A stretch of 64,000 nucleotides of DNA from Stutzerimonas xanthomarina DSM 18231 (GTDB lineage: Bacteria > Pseudomonadota > Gammaproteobacteria > Pseudomonadales > Pseudomonadaceae). Below, one piece after another: positions 1 to 9,221 of this stretch. The stretch covers positions 310,001 to 374,000 of the forward strand of contig NZ_FQXA01000002.1 of NCBI RefSeq assembly GCF_900129835.1, read 5' to 3'. The notes beneath the pieces were generated by a model. It was not told where the DNA came from, did not search any database, and saw only the letters and a list, made by a program, of their open reading frames with translations. Both the position numbers and the translations under genes were made by a program. Position 1 is the stretch's first letter. Every line of letters begins with the position of its first letter.

Positions 1-147
1 ATTGCCGCAGGGGTACCGCTGCAGTGCGACGAGCCAGCGGATTTCCAGACCTTCCGCATCGGGCTGTTTGGCCTCGAGAAGCTGAAGAATATTGATCGGA
101 CGCTCAATATCCTGCAGCGCGCCCTCGATCAGATTGTTGCCGTCTAG
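1..147 (+). CDS. Class V aminotransferase, C-terminal end (partial)
   Basis: Open from the first base of the window to a TAG at 145-147, giving the last 48 residues of a protein whose start lies outside. The segment FRIGLFGLEKLKN followed by a helix ending in ALDQIV matches the C-terminus of PLP-dependent class V aminotransferases of the alanine/serine-glyoxylate group. The catalytic lysine and substrate-binding residues are not in the window, so the substrate cannot be stated. No terminator hairpin was recognised downstream. Confidence 0.6.
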   Translation: MAAGVPLQCDEPADFQTFRIGLFGLEKLKNIDRTLNILQRALDQIVAV

Positions 148-367
148 GTCACGGCTGGTTCAGCGGTTCCGGTAAGATCGAGACCGCTCGTCGCCGAATG
201 GATAGGCGTTGAGACGGACGCGCAGACCTGTTGTTGAGCCATGCCGCATGCCAGAGACCTCGCGAATACGGCTTTGGGGGTGGGTAGAGGGGCTGAAACC
301 TGCGAGATAGACACATTCCTGAAACAAAATTGTGTTTGCGCGGGCCGTCATGCTGACTACGCTGAAA

Positions 368-375
368 TTGTACAA
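368..375. promoter_or_regulatory. Single TTGTACAA box upstream of a small membrane-protein gene
   Basis: A perfect TTGTACAA palindrome lies 31 bp before the ATG at 407. The same octamer occurs in the promoters of the LitR/photolyase operon at 11197-11223. Unlike those promoters there is no second TGTACA box 18-19 bp away, so assignment to the light regulon is tentative. The rest of the 148-406 gap shows no convincing gene. Confidence 0.35.
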
Positions 376-406
376 AGCTTATTACAACAAGAAAGAGGGG
401 CTAACT

Positions 407-625
407 ATGACCAACAACCAGAATGCTCAGGTCGTTGCACTCGAGTTGTGGCGCTTTTGCGCACACTGCATTGCTACCATCGTTGTTGTAGGAGCGGTAC
501 TGATTGGGTTCCTCGGATCATGGGAGCTGGGCCTCAAGGTCGGTGTGCTGCCGTTGCTGGCGCTGATTGCCGCGGACATGCTGGCCAGACGTCGGGAGCA
601 TGACATTCAACCAAGGAATTCCTGA
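407..625 (+). CDS. Small hypothetical inner-membrane protein (72 aa)
   Basis: Starts MTNNQNAQVV. The ATG at 407 is preceded by a purine-rich AGAGGGG ribosome-binding site about 6 bases upstream, which makes it preferable to the in-frame ATG at 332. Residues about 15-35 and 42-62 are hydrophobic, suggesting two membrane segments, with a basic RRRREH-like tail on the cytoplasmic side. No family or function is recognised. A TTGTACAA box upstream hints at co-regulation with the light-response genes further along; this is inference. Confidence 0.55.
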   Translation: MTNNQNAQVVALELWRFCAHCIATIVVVGAVLIGFLGSWELGLKVGVLPLLALIAADMLARRREHDIQPRNS

Positions 626-866
626 CCACTTGCCATCCTGCGCTGACCCGAGCGGTTCGCGCAGGATAGAACCCCTTTCGACCCTCGCTGTCTTGTCTAC
701 CTCTGCAACTTAGCCACAACGGTTCGCGGTGTTTTAAGACATCACGCGTGGTCAAGCTGGCCATCTGTTCGCCAAGCTCGTCATTCAATGTCTCGATAGC
801 ACCAACCGCAGGGAAGCCCGTGTTTCTCCGGCCACGTAGTCAATGCGAATAACCGAGCGGTAATGA

Positions 867-1895
867 CTAAGGGGCTGAGCGCTCGTCAAGGTAATCATGG
901 TAGTAGTCCAACGTGGCGAGGTTCTTGTCCTTGGCCTCGAACATCATGTCGAACCGATCGAGGAATTCACGGGCGTAGAGATTGGTCCAGCGATTCCACA
1001 TGCGTTTGCTGTGGCTGTAGAGGTCACGTTTGCTGACTTTTTCCAGCAGCGCCGGAATTTCCAATTTCTCATCGACGCTGAACCCTAGCTCCATCAGGCT
1101 TTCCGGCGGTTGCGAGTAATGCATAGCTGGCCGTACACCGCGCCAGCTGTCAACGATGCGCGCCACGCGCGTGTCCTGTGGGTCGATATACCGGTCTTCA
1201 TTGATCCAGCAGTGGTGGATGTCCAGTACCACCGGCGCAAGGTCGGCGAGCTGCAGGCAGTCGTCGACGCCGTAGGTCTTTTCCTCGTTCTCGAAGGTGA
1301 TGCAATTACGCGCCTCGGTGGAGAGTCGCGGCCAGATCGTGCGGATGCCGTCGACGCCCAGGCGACCCGCGATGTGCACGTTGCATTTGAAATCCTGGAA
1401 CTGCCGACCGAAGCCCATCATGCGAATCATGTCGGCGTGATATTCGAATTCGGTCAGGCTGTTCTCGACGACCTGAGGCTTGTCTGAGCCAAGCACGCAA
1501 TATTGACCCGGGTGCAGCGACAGCCTGATGCCGGCTGCTCGAGCACGCTCGCCGATCAGCGCAAAGCCTTTGTCCATCGCCGCTTGCACCTCGGCCTGAC
1601 GGTAGAAGTCCTTCGCTTCCGGATGGCTATAGAACGGCAGCAAGTCGCTGCTCAGGCGCAACATGCGCAGGGGTGGTGGCAAGGTCTCGACGTAGTCGAG
1701 CATGCGCAACTGCGCAGCCAGGTTGTGTTCGATGATGCCGTTCAGCTTCTCGCGCGCCACCTCTTGCGACACGCTGTTGAGCCAACGCAACGTGGTCGAA
1801 CGCGGATTGAAGGTGCGCTCGATGGCTTCCAGCTCTCTCAGCGACTCGCTGTGGCCGGGGTGACGATACATGCAGGCAAAACCTATCTTGTACAT
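867..1895 (-). CDS. uvsE: UV damage endonuclease UvsE/UvdE
   Basis: A 342-residue TIM-barrel nuclease that nicks DNA 5' to UV photoproducts and starts excision repair independently of UvrABC. Visible family signatures are MYKIGFACMYRHPG at the N-terminus, the metal-binding stretches SLHPGQYCVL, CNVHIAG, FENEEKTYGVDD and VLDIHHCWIN, and a length typical of UvdE proteins. It stands alone on the minus strand. Its presence near a photolyase and a light-sensing block fits a photoprotection role. The start at 1895 is the only one that keeps the conserved N-terminal strand. Confidence 0.9.
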   Translation of the reverse strand: MYKIGFACMYRHPGHSESLRELEAIERTFNPRSTTLRWLNSVSQEVAREKLNGIIEHNLAAQLRMLDYVETLPPPLRMLRLSSDLLPFYSHPEAKDFYRQAEVQAAMDKGFALIGERARAAGIRLSLHPGQYCVLGSDKPQVVENSLTEFEYHADMIRMMGFGRQFQDFKCNVHIAGRLGVDGIRTIWPRLSTEARNCITFENEEKTYGVDDCLQLADLAPVVLDIHHCWINEDRYIDPQDTRVARIVDSWRGVRPAMHYSQPPESLMELGFSVDEKLEIPALLEKVSKRDLYSHSKRMWNRWTNLYAREFLDRFDMMFEAKDKNLATLDYYHDYLDERSAP

Positions 1896-2173
1896 AACGA
1901 CCTATGCCGGCAGCGCTGATGGTAGCCGCTGCAAGTGACTGTCTTGTTTAGTACCCGGACGTTACCTGGGGTGCCATGCACCTGATGAACAGTCGACCGC
2001 AGCAACACGAGCGGAACCTGTAAGCCCAATACGTCTGCCGAGGGGTGTATCCGTTTCTTGGACCGTGCAAAAGGCCGAGCCGTCGCCGCGACCACTGCTC
2101 GCTCGGCAGGCAGCCAGCGGTGAAAAACCCGTACCATATCAACCACCTGTTGATGCTCTAGTTGGTTTTTTCC

Positions 2174-4153
2174 ATGTTTTCTGCCGTCAAACGCTACAAG
2201 CTCCTGGTGTCGGGTGCCTTGGCGCGTTGTTTTCCTCGCACCTCAGCTTATCTGCAATCGGAAGAGGAACTGTTGTTGCGGCGCTGGCCGGACGCAGCTG
2301 CCAAGCAAGCCTTGCAGCGCACGGGCAAAAAGCCAGGTGCAACAGCGAAGATCGGTCGGACGATCAAGTCCCCTGCGGCGGCAGCTACTTCAGCCAAACC
2401 TCGCGCAAAAGCTCGCAAGCCGGCCAGTGAAGGCATTTATGGGCCGGCTAAGTTGACGGTCGATGAACAGCAGATTCAGGCGATGCGTCTTCGTGTCGGT
2501 CGCGCGGTAGAAGCCGGCGTGATCTGCGCGCCGTCGGATGAGCAATGGGCAATGATCCTCTGCGAGAGCCCGGTGACGCGTATCTTTGCGGGGGCCGGCT
2601 CAGGTAAGTCCACCACGTTGGTGCTGCGTGTGGTGTTCATGCTCTGCCATATGGGGATCGCGCCGGAGCGGCTGACCGTCATTTCCTTCACTAATGCATC
2701 CTGTACGCAGCTGCGCGAGCAACTGATTCGGGTGCTGGGTTTCTGGAATTTCGATTTTGATCCCGCCAGTGCCCGGCAGTGTGTGAGGACGTTCCATTCG
2801 GCCATGGCTGCGATGGCCAGGGACGTGCTCGGCAAGCCGGTCTGGTTCGAGCAACTGGACGAAAAGGGTGCCTCGCCGCTCGAGCTGGACAACCCCCTGA
2901 CCGCTTCGCGTATGCGGCCGGCACAGCAACGACTGCTCAAACAGGCCTATCAGAGCTGTTATGCCGAAGAGGATCGTTTTCGCACGCTGGTGCATGAGCT
3001 GCTGCGCTTGCCGCCGCCAGACGATAAAAAGCGTGCGCCAAAGGCGCCTCTGGATCTATTCAAGCTCGCCGGTGAGTTCACCCCAGTGCCGCTGTTCGAG
3101 GCGTTCTTCGTGCAAGCGGGATTTATCGAAAGCATCGGCATTCGCATCGACCAGATGCACCCCACCCGGCTGCAGGGTTCATCGGCTGAACGAACCTTCA
3201 GCGAGGCCTTGGCGCTGTTCTGGCGGCATTTCCAGGCGCTGCTCGCGTCGCAGGGATTGACCACCTTCAACGGTGCGTTTCAAACCTTGACCCAGCGTCT
3301 TGCTGCATCCGACCGCAGTGTGCCGTCAGCGGCGCTGACGCCGTTCAGCCACTTGCTGATCGATGAATTTCAGGATATCTCGCCGCAGATCGTTCAGTGG
3401 CTGCAGGCGCTTCACCGTGCGCTGTCGAGCCAGGGCGAGGCCGTCAGCCTGATGGCCATCGGCGACGACTGGCAGTCGATCTACGGCTGGCGCGGCAGTT
3501 CGCCGGAGCTGTTCATGGATTTTGACAAATACTTCCCTGGCCACGGCGCATCGAAGAAGAGCAGGGTGGTGATGCTGGAAACCAACTACCGTTCAATCGA
3601 GCCCGTCATCCGCGATGGCGAGGCCGTGCTGAGCGGGGTGACGTTCAAGCAGACCAAGGTCAGCCAGGCGGCCAAGGCGACGCAACAGGGCGATCATGGG
3701 GTAAAACTGGTAACCCGCTTCGATGTGAAGAGCCGGCTGCCAGAGCTGATCCGCGAGATCCAGGCGCAATGCGAACATGTTGCCGCTCGCCCGAATGCTG
3801 ACCGCAACGCGGTGCTGGTACTCAGCCGGCGCAACGAGCCATTGCGGGCCATCGAGGCGCAGCTGGACCGCAAGCTGCCGGTCAAGACCTACACCATTCA
3901 TCGCGCCAAGGGCCTGCAGGCCGAGGTCGCGATCATCGTCGATGATTGTCTGCCGGCCGAGCGCCATCCTTTGCGAAATGCGCTGTATGCCTACTCAGGT
4001 TTTTTCCGCCACAGTTATGACCAGGCGATGGCCGACGAGAGCCTGCGCCTGGCTTACGTGGCGATCACCCGTGGCGTTAGCCGGGTGTTCTGGTATACGC
4101 AGAAAGTCCAGGGCGCAACGCGGCTGCTAGCTGACCAACGCAAAGCGCAGTGA
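2174..4153 (+). CDS. UvrD/Rep-family superfamily I DNA helicase
   Basis: A 659-residue SF1A helicase. Walker A GAGSGKST is at about residue 140, motif II LIDEFQDIS near 395, motif III GDDWQSIYGWRGS near 430, the motif V region TIHRAKGLQ near 572 and motif VI YVAITRG near 627. A basic, low-complexity N-terminal 85 residues (alanine/lysine rich) precedes the ATPase core and is not a known domain. It would unwind DNA by ATP hydrolysis, but its pathway cannot be told from sequence. The ATG at 2174 is preferred over the upstream TTG at 2162. It is shorter than UvrD or Rep (about 670-720), so some 2B-subdomain content may be reduced. Confidence 0.85.
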   Translation: MFSAVKRYKLLVSGALARCFPRTSAYLQSEEELLLRRWPDAAAKQALQRTGKKPGATAKIGRTIKSPAAAATSAKPRAKARKPASEGIYGPAKLTVDEQQIQAMRLRVGRAVEAGVICAPSDEQWAMILCESPVTRIFAGAGSGKSTTLVLRVVFMLCHMGIAPERLTVISFTNASCTQLREQLIRVLGFWNFDFDPASARQCVRTFHSAMAAMARDVLGKPVWFEQLDEKGASPLELDNPLTASRMRPAQQRLLKQAYQSCYAEEDRFRTLVHELLRLPPPDDKKRAPKAPLDLFKLAGEFTPVPLFEAFFVQAGFIESIGIRIDQMHPTRLQGSSAERTFSEALALFWRHFQALLASQGLTTFNGAFQTLTQRLAASDRSVPSAALTPFSHLLIDEFQDISPQIVQWLQALHRALSSQGEAVSLMAIGDDWQSIYGWRGSSPELFMDFDKYFPGHGASKKSRVVMLETNYRSIEPVIRDGEAVLSGVTFKQTKVSQAAKATQQGDHGVKLVTRFDVKSRLPELIREIQAQCEHVAARPNADRNAVLVLSRRNEPLRAIEAQLDRKLPVKTYTIHRAKGLQAEVAIIVDDCLPAERHPLRNALYAYSGFFRHSYDQAMADESLRLAYVAITRGVSRVFWYTQKVQGATRLLADQRKAQ

Positions 4154-4236
4154 GCAAGTCCGGCTGGCGACCGATAGCCGTCAGCCACTAAGGTCAAGGC
4201 GCTGACATCCGATATTGACGCACAGGAGTACATCGA

Positions 4237-4857
4237 ATGCTGAAACTCTGGGGACGACTCAACTCGACCAACGTGAAAAAAGTGCTCTGGTGCCTGGAAG
4301 AGCTGAACATCGAATACACCCGTGTCGATGCTGGCGGGATCTTTGGGGTGGTTGGCGAGGCCGACTACATCGCGAAAAATCCCAACCAGCTGGTGCCTTG
4401 CCTGGAGGATGGCGAACTGGTGCTGTGGGAATCCAACGCCATCGTTCGTTATCTGGCGGCGCAATACGGCGAGGGCATCTTGTGGCAGGTAGATCCGGCT
4501 CAACGCGCCCAGGCTGACAAGTGGATGGATTGGGTCACCTCGTCCCTGGCTGCGCCGTTTCGCACGGTGTTCTGGAACATGGTGCGTACCGCGCCGGAGC
4601 AGCGCGACATGCCCGCGGTGCACGCCGCAACAGCGGAGTGCGGCAAGTTGTTGATGATCGCCGACCGGGCACTGTCGGACCAACCCTACCTGTCCGGCGC
4701 GTCGTTCGGCATGGGCGACATTCCGCTGGGTTGTTTCGCCTATGCCTGGTTCGAGATGCCCATCGAACGTCCTGACCTGCCGCACCTGCAGGCCTGGTAT
4801 GAGCGGCTGCGCCAGCGAACGGCTTACCAGACGGCTGTAGTTACGCCTTTGACATGA
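4237..4857 (+). CDS. Glutathione S-transferase family protein
   Basis: 206 residues. The N-terminal thioredoxin-like half has KLWGRLNSTNVKKVLWCLEE, then NPNQLVPCLEDGELVLWES, where the Pro and the E-S pair are the glutathione-binding elements, followed by AIVRYLA. The C-terminal half is all-helical as in GSTs, with GMGDIPLGCFAYAW. GSTs conjugate or reduce electrophiles with glutathione in the cytoplasm; the substrate is unknown. The start at 4237 follows an ACAGGAG ribosome-binding site. It is a single-gene unit between the helicase and the convergent cobB. Confidence 0.88.
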   Translation: MLKLWGRLNSTNVKKVLWCLEELNIEYTRVDAGGIFGVVGEADYIAKNPNQLVPCLEDGELVLWESNAIVRYLAAQYGEGILWQVDPAQRAQADKWMDWVTSSLAAPFRTVFWNMVRTAPEQRDMPAVHAATAECGKLLMIADRALSDQPYLSGASFGMGDIPLGCFAYAWFEMPIERPDLPHLQAWYERLRQRTAYQTAVVTPLT

Positions 4858-4923
4858 CGCAGCACTGCCGGGGCCGTTGAAGTCGCGTCAGCGCTGGCAC
4901 CTGCTTGGGAATTCACGCATCGG

Positions 4924-5694
4924 TTAACCCGAGGTCACCTGACCGAAAGCCTGCTCGATCAGCAGTGGCAACTGTTCGCCAGCCGGCCCAGCCAACGCAA
5001 ACTCCCGCTCGCCGTGATTGGCCTGAGGTTGCGGATTAACGTGCACGACTACCGCACCGGCGCGCCAGGCCAGCCCCGGAACCTCGGCGGCGGGATAGAC
5101 CATTCCGGATGTGCCGACCGAGATCAGCACGTCGCACGACTCTGCAGCAGTGAAGGCGGCACTCAGTGCTTCAGTTGGCAGGCTTTCGCCGAACCAGACC
5201 ACACCTGGACGCAGCTGACCACCGCATGCCGCGCAGCGCGGCGGCTCCAGACGGCGCCCACCTTCGGGTTCGTCCGGCATAGTTGGCGGCGCGTCTGGGC
5301 GTTGACCGCAGTTGAAGCAGCGAGGCTGATGAACGCTGCCGTGCAAATGGATGACGTCGGTGCTGCCGGCTCGCTCATGCAAATCGTCGACGTTCTGGGT
5401 GACAAGTGTGAGAAGGGGGACGTGCCGAGCCAATTCGGCAATCGCCATGTGGGCGGGGTTCGGCTGGGCCTGCAGCACCTTCATGCGCCGCCACTCGTAC
5501 CACCCCCAGACCAGAGCCGGGTCCGCTCGGTAGGCTTCTGGCGTTGCCAGCGATGCCGCGTCGAAGCGCTCCCACAGGCCGGTGAGCGAGTCGCGAAAAG
5601 TTGGTATACCGCTTTCTGCTGACACGCCTGCGCCTGAAAAAACCACAACGTGTCTGGCGCGGCGCAGTGCGTCGATCAGTGGGGCTGGGATCAT
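4924..5694 (-). CDS. cobB: NAD-dependent protein deacylase (sirtuin), CobB type
   Basis: 256 residues from ATG 5694, which has AAGGAG seven bases upstream; the longer frame to 5754 lacks such a site. Sirtuin motifs are GAGVSAESGIPTFRD (NAD binding), TQNVDDLHERAGS, the HLHGS catalytic histidine, two zinc CxxC pairs (CFNC and CAAC), and GTSGMVYPAAE. The Y-x-x-R in WYEWRRMKV matches the acyl-binding pair of class III sirtuins such as SIRT5 and E. coli CobB, so desuccinylation is plausible besides deacetylation. Cytoplasmic. No operon partner. Confidence 0.9.
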   Translation of the reverse strand: MIPAPLIDALRRARHVVVFSGAGVSAESGIPTFRDSLTGLWERFDAASLATPEAYRADPALVWGWYEWRRMKVLQAQPNPAHMAIAELARHVPLLTLVTQNVDDLHERAGSTDVIHLHGSVHQPRCFNCGQRPDAPPTMPDEPEGGRRLEPPRCAACGGQLRPGVVWFGESLPTEALSAAFTAAESCDVLISVGTSGMVYPAAEVPGLAWRAGAVVVHVNPQPQANHGEREFALAGPAGEQLPLLIEQAFGQVTSG

Positions 5695-5784
5695 GGATTG
5701 ACTCCTTGCATAGTCGCTAGCGGACGTCGACCAATACCATTCGACTATAGCCAAACGCCAGAGGCGGCCATCGTCGCCTGGCGC

Positions 5785-5934
5785 CTACCAGCCAAGCGCC
5801 TCAAATAACTCGGCGGGTAGTTTTCGCAGGCCTGGGCGATCCACTGTTTTGTCGGTGTCGAACCCCGAGAGATCGTTGAGGGGCGTTCGGCTGATGTTTC
5901 GCAGTGTCCGCAACATATTGAAAGAGCGGGACAT
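5785..5934 (-). CDS. Possible 49-aa small protein (unsupported by family)
   Basis: An open frame beginning MSRSFNMLRTLRNISRTPLN and ending PAELFEALGW lies in the gap between the chemoreceptor and cobB. It reads like protein (a basic helix followed by a PAELFEAL segment), but no family is recognised and no strong ribosome-binding site is seen. It could be a real small gene, a remnant of a longer gene, or chance. Confidence 0.25.
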   Translation of the reverse strand: MSRSFNMLRTLRNISRTPLNDLSGFDTDKTVDRPGLRKLPAELFEALGW

Positions 5935-5982
5935 GCGATTGCTTCGGGGCGTCTTTGCACAAACGAAGCCCCGTGCCGTCGA

Positions 5983-7479
5983 TCAGCTAACGGCGAAGCG
6001 ACCACTGAGCGTCCCCAGCCGCGAGGCCAGGGCACTCAACCCGGCACTGGCCTGCTCCAGCTGGCTGGCATCTACAGCGTTCTGCTCGGCAATCTGCTGA
6101 ACGCTCTGCAGGTGACTGGCGATATCCGCGGATACCGCGGTTTGCTCATGAGTGGCGGCGGCAATCAATTCATTCATGTGGCTGATGGCTTCGATCTCTT
6201 GCGCCATCGATTCCAGCAGCTTCGTGGTTTGCTGGCTGTCGTCGACGCAACGGGCCACGCTCTGCCGGCTGTCTTGCAGCGATTCGGCCGCCTTGCGGCT
6301 GCTCTGCTGCAGTCGAGTGATGATCTCCTGAATCTCACGTGTCGACGTCGCTGTTTTCTGCGCGAGATTCCTCACTTCATCAGCCACTACCGCAAAGCCC
6401 CGGCCTTGCTCGCCGGCCCGAGCGGCTTCGATGGCCGCGTTCAAGGCCAGCAGGTTGGTCTGTTCGGCAATGCTGCGGATCACTTCAAGCACGCGCCCGA
6501 TCTGCTCGGACTGGGCAGCCAGGTCTTGCATGACTACGTCGGTTCCGTCGATCCGCTGCGCCAGCTGGGCGATTTCCTCGCGGCTGGTCGCCACCGCTTG
6601 CCGGCCCTGTCCCGCCTTCGCGTTCGCGGCTTGCGCCGCTTGTGCAGCCCGATCGGCATGGCCGGAGACTTCTTCGATGGCAGTCGACATCTGCTGCATT
6701 GCATTGACCATCTGCGCGGTCTCGCCCAGTTGCAGATCGGCGCCGTCGCGCATTTGCCGGGTAGCGGTGCTCAGGCTGCCAGCCGTACCGTCAAGCCCGC
6801 GAGCATCGGTTACTACCGCGCTGACCAGTTTGGATAACTGATTGATCAGGTGATTGAACCGCTCAGCGACGGGCCCGCTGGCTGCGGAGCGCTGATGCAG
6901 GTCGATCCGCTCCGGGTTGCGAGTGATCTCTGCCGCGGCGTGCAGCAGTGCTTCGCCTTCGAGCGCTTCGGCGTTGGCACGCACCGCCAGATAAATCAGG
7001 ATGGCACTCTCCAGCACCACATAGAACGCATGTAGGAAGACTTGTCCCCAATTGCCGCTGGGCATCAGGAACACCCCGGCTGCCTGCTGTTGCAGTGCAA
7101 AGAAGGCCAGGTGATGCACTGCGATGGTCGCCGCAGCTACCACTATCGGCAGCCAGTCCCGGTAGTACACCAGAAACGCGAGCAGGGCGAAGATGCCGAA
7201 ATGCATCTCCAACATGCCGTGTTGCTGGTTGATGTGCAGTGCCGACATGACCATGAACGCAGCACCGAAAAGGCAACGCATCAGCCGCTCGCCTGCGATT
7301 AGCGCGTTGAGCACCGTCATCGCAACGGCAGTACCGCCACCGATGACGATAGCCTGTGCCCAACTGCCGCTCATCGCTGCCAAGCCGAGCGCATAGACGA
7401 CGAGAAACCACAGCACGCCGAGCATGATGCGATCGGCCTTGCGGTAGTGGTCTTGCAGGGTGAAGGTCGTGCTGTTCAT
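5983..7479 (-). CDS. Methyl-accepting chemotaxis protein
   Basis: 498 residues. The first ~190 hold about six hydrophobic segments with very little periplasmic sequence, so sensing is probably membrane-embedded or of cytoplasmic or energy state rather than of an external ligand. A HAMP domain is not obvious. The cytoplasmic MCP domain contains the highly conserved hairpin tip ([35 protein letters not shown]), which binds CheA and CheW, flanked by coiled-coil methylation helices. It is transcribed alone; the 7480-7793 stretch upstream would carry its promoter. Confidence 0.88.
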   Translation of the reverse strand: MNSTTFTLQDHYRKADRIMLGVLWFLVVYALGLAAMSGSWAQAIVIGGGTAVAMTVLNALIAGERLMRCLFGAAFMVMSALHINQQHGMLEMHFGIFALLAFLVYYRDWLPIVVAAATIAVHHLAFFALQQQAAGVFLMPSGNWGQVFLHAFYVVLESAILIYLAVRANAEALEGEALLHAAAEITRNPERIDLHQRSAASGPVAERFNHLINQLSKLVSAVVTDARGLDGTAGSLSTATRQMRDGADLQLGETAQMVNAMQQMSTAIEEVSGHADRAAQAAQAANAKAGQGRQAVATSREEIAQLAQRIDGTDVVMQDLAAQSEQIGRVLEVIRSIAEQTNLLALNAAIEAARAGEQGRGFAVVADEVRNLAQKTATSTREIQEIITRLQQSSRKAAESLQDSRQSVARCVDDSQQTTKLLESMAQEIEAISHMNELIAAATHEQTAVSADIASHLQSVQQIAEQNAVDASQLEQASAGLSALASRLGTLSGRFAVS

Positions 7480-7793
7480 TGTTGGTTCTCATAAGGCGCT
7501 TGGGCGCGCATCGCTATATCGGCTGGTTTGGAACTGGAACTCAGACCGCCCATCGCCTCAGCGCCAATGGATGACGGAAAACAAGCGGGGCGTTGTAAAC
7601 CTCTCGTCACACGCACTCAGCGACCCTCGACGGCGTACGAGGCGCTGGCTGCAGGCGCGCCTCGCTTTTCCCAGGGCAGCATCAGGAACCGGTTGTGATT
7701 GTGCTCGGCGGTGGTCCGACGTGCCCCTTGTAACGACCAGTTCATTTCCGGGCAGTAGTCAGGGATGGCGGTGCCTGTCCGGTTCCAAGCCGC
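7480..7793. other. Gene-free stretch between MCP and photolyase genes
   Basis: No coding frame with protein-like composition, no TGTACA box and no clear terminator hairpin were seen. It lies between the start of the chemoreceptor gene and the end of the photolyase operon, both on the minus strand. Confidence 0.5.
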
Positions 7794-9221
7794 TCATAGC
7801 GCCTCTCCCAGTTGCCTGAAAGCCGAAAGCGCCCGGTCGCGACTCATCGGCAAATCGATGATTTGCGACGGGTAATCGACGCCGGCAAGCAATCCGTTCA
7901 GTTTCGCCGGGTTGTGGATTCCGCGTTTGTCCAATTCGGCCAGCTCGGGTAGCCAACGCCGCAGGAAACTGCCATCCGGATCGAACTTGGCGGACTGACT
8001 AAGCGGGTTGAACAGCCGAAAATAGGGCACCGAGTCGGTTCCCGTCGAAGCGCTCCACTGCCATCCGCCATTGTTGGCAGCTAGGTCGCCATCAATCAGG
8101 TGCTGCATGAACCACCGCTCACCTTCGCGCCAGTCGATGAGCAGGTTTTTGCTCAGAAACATGGCGACGATCATGCGCAGGCGGTTGTGCATCCAGCCGG
8201 TTGCCAGCAGCTGGCGCATCGCCGCATCGATGATTGGAAAACCCGTACGGCCTTGCTGCCAGGCGGCCAGCTCATCGGGTGCGTGACGCCAGGGCAGGGC
8301 TTCGGTTTCACGCCGAAACCCCCGGCCCATCGAGACGTGTGGATAGCCAACCAGGATATGTTTGTAGAACTCACGCCAGAGCAGCTCATTGATCCAGGTG
8401 ACCGCACCGGGATTGCCACTGTCGAGTTCGCCCCGATTCGCTCGCAGAGCGGCATGCAGGCATTGACGAGGGGAAACGACACCCGCGGCCAGATAGGCAG
8501 AAATCTGACTGGTACCAGGCTCGGCAGGGAAGTCGCGACGTTGTTGGTAATCTGCTAGGTCGTTTTCGGCGAAACGCGCGAGTCGCAGTTGCGCCAAGTC
8601 TTCGCCAGCCGGCCACAGCGAGCGCAAGTAATCACTGGGCTGGGCAAACCCCTCGACTGTTGGCAGCACCGAATCGCTGACAATCGGCAGCGAAGGCTGA
8701 CGATCCGGGACCGGGACGCAGGCGGGAAGTGACTGCGTCAGCCGGGCATAACACAGCTTTCGAAACTGGCTGAAGACTTTGAAGTAACCACCCGACAGCG
8801 TCGTGATCGTGCCTGGCGCAAACAACAGCTGATCGAGGTGGCGGCGCATGCTGGTGCGCGTTTGCTGTAGCGCTGCGGCGACGGCCTCGTCACGGCACTG
8901 CTCGTTGACTCCGTATTCGTCGTTGACGTGCAGGGTATCAATTTCATAGGTACGGCAAAGATCAGCAATCAGCGCCGGCACGCCCTGCCAGTCTTCAACG
9001 CTGCGAATCAGCAGCGGGACGTTCAATTCTGAAAGGCGTGCCGACAGTTCAGTTAGGTTGCGTAGCCAGAAATCGACCTTGCACGGCGCATCGTCATGGG
9101 CCCGCCACTGGCCCGGCGTAATCAGATAGAGCGCTACCGTCGGGCCGGCGCTCATTGCGGCATTCAGGGCGTTGTTGTCACTGACGCGCAGGTCGGTGCG
9201 TAGCCAGAGAAGCTGATTCAT
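7794..9221 (-). CDS. phrB: Deoxyribodipyrimidine photolyase (class I CPD photolyase)
   Basis: 475 residues. The N-terminal alpha/beta antenna domain begins MNQLLWLRTDLRVSDNNAL. The C-terminal helical FAD domain has INELLWREFYKHILVGYPHV, GRTGFPIIDAAMRQL, WMHNRLRMIVAMFLSKNL and the DNA/FAD signature NNGGWQWSASTGTD. It repairs cyclobutane pyrimidine dimers using blue light. Its ATG overlaps the stop of the upstream LitR-like gene (ATGA, 9218-9221), so it is the third, translationally coupled gene of an operon starting near 11.1 kb. Light-dependent repair controlled by a light-responsive repressor makes biological sense. Confidence 0.95.
   Translation of the reverse strand: MNQLLWLRTDLRVSDNNALNAAMSAGPTVALYLITPGQWRAHDDAPCKVDFWLRNLTELSARLSELNVPLLIRSVEDWQGVPALIADLCRTYEIDTLHVNDEYGVNEQCRDEAVAAALQQTRTSMRRHLDQLLFAPGTITTLSGGYFKVFSQFRKLCYARLTQSLPACVPVPDRQPSLPIVSDSVLPTVEGFAQPSDYLRSLWPAGEDLAQLRLARFAENDLADYQQRRDFPAEPGTSQISAYLAAGVVSPRQCLHAALRANRGELDSGNPGAVTWINELLWREFYKHILVGYPHVSMGRGFRRETEALPWRHAPDELAAWQQGRTGFPIIDAAMRQLLATGWMHNRLRMIVAMFLSKNLLIDWREGERWFMQHLIDGDLAANNGGWQWSASTGTDSVPYFRLFNPLSQSAKFDPDGSFLRRWLPELAELDKRGIHNPAKLNGLLAGVDYPSQIIDLPMSRDRALSAFRQLGEAL

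Noticed and set aside
1886-1894. TGTACA sequence at the start of uvsE, and similar ones at the erbR and porin starts
   Set aside because: These are single copies formed by the codons for Met-Tyr-Lys or Met-Tyr-Asn at the gene starts and lack a partner box 18 bp away.
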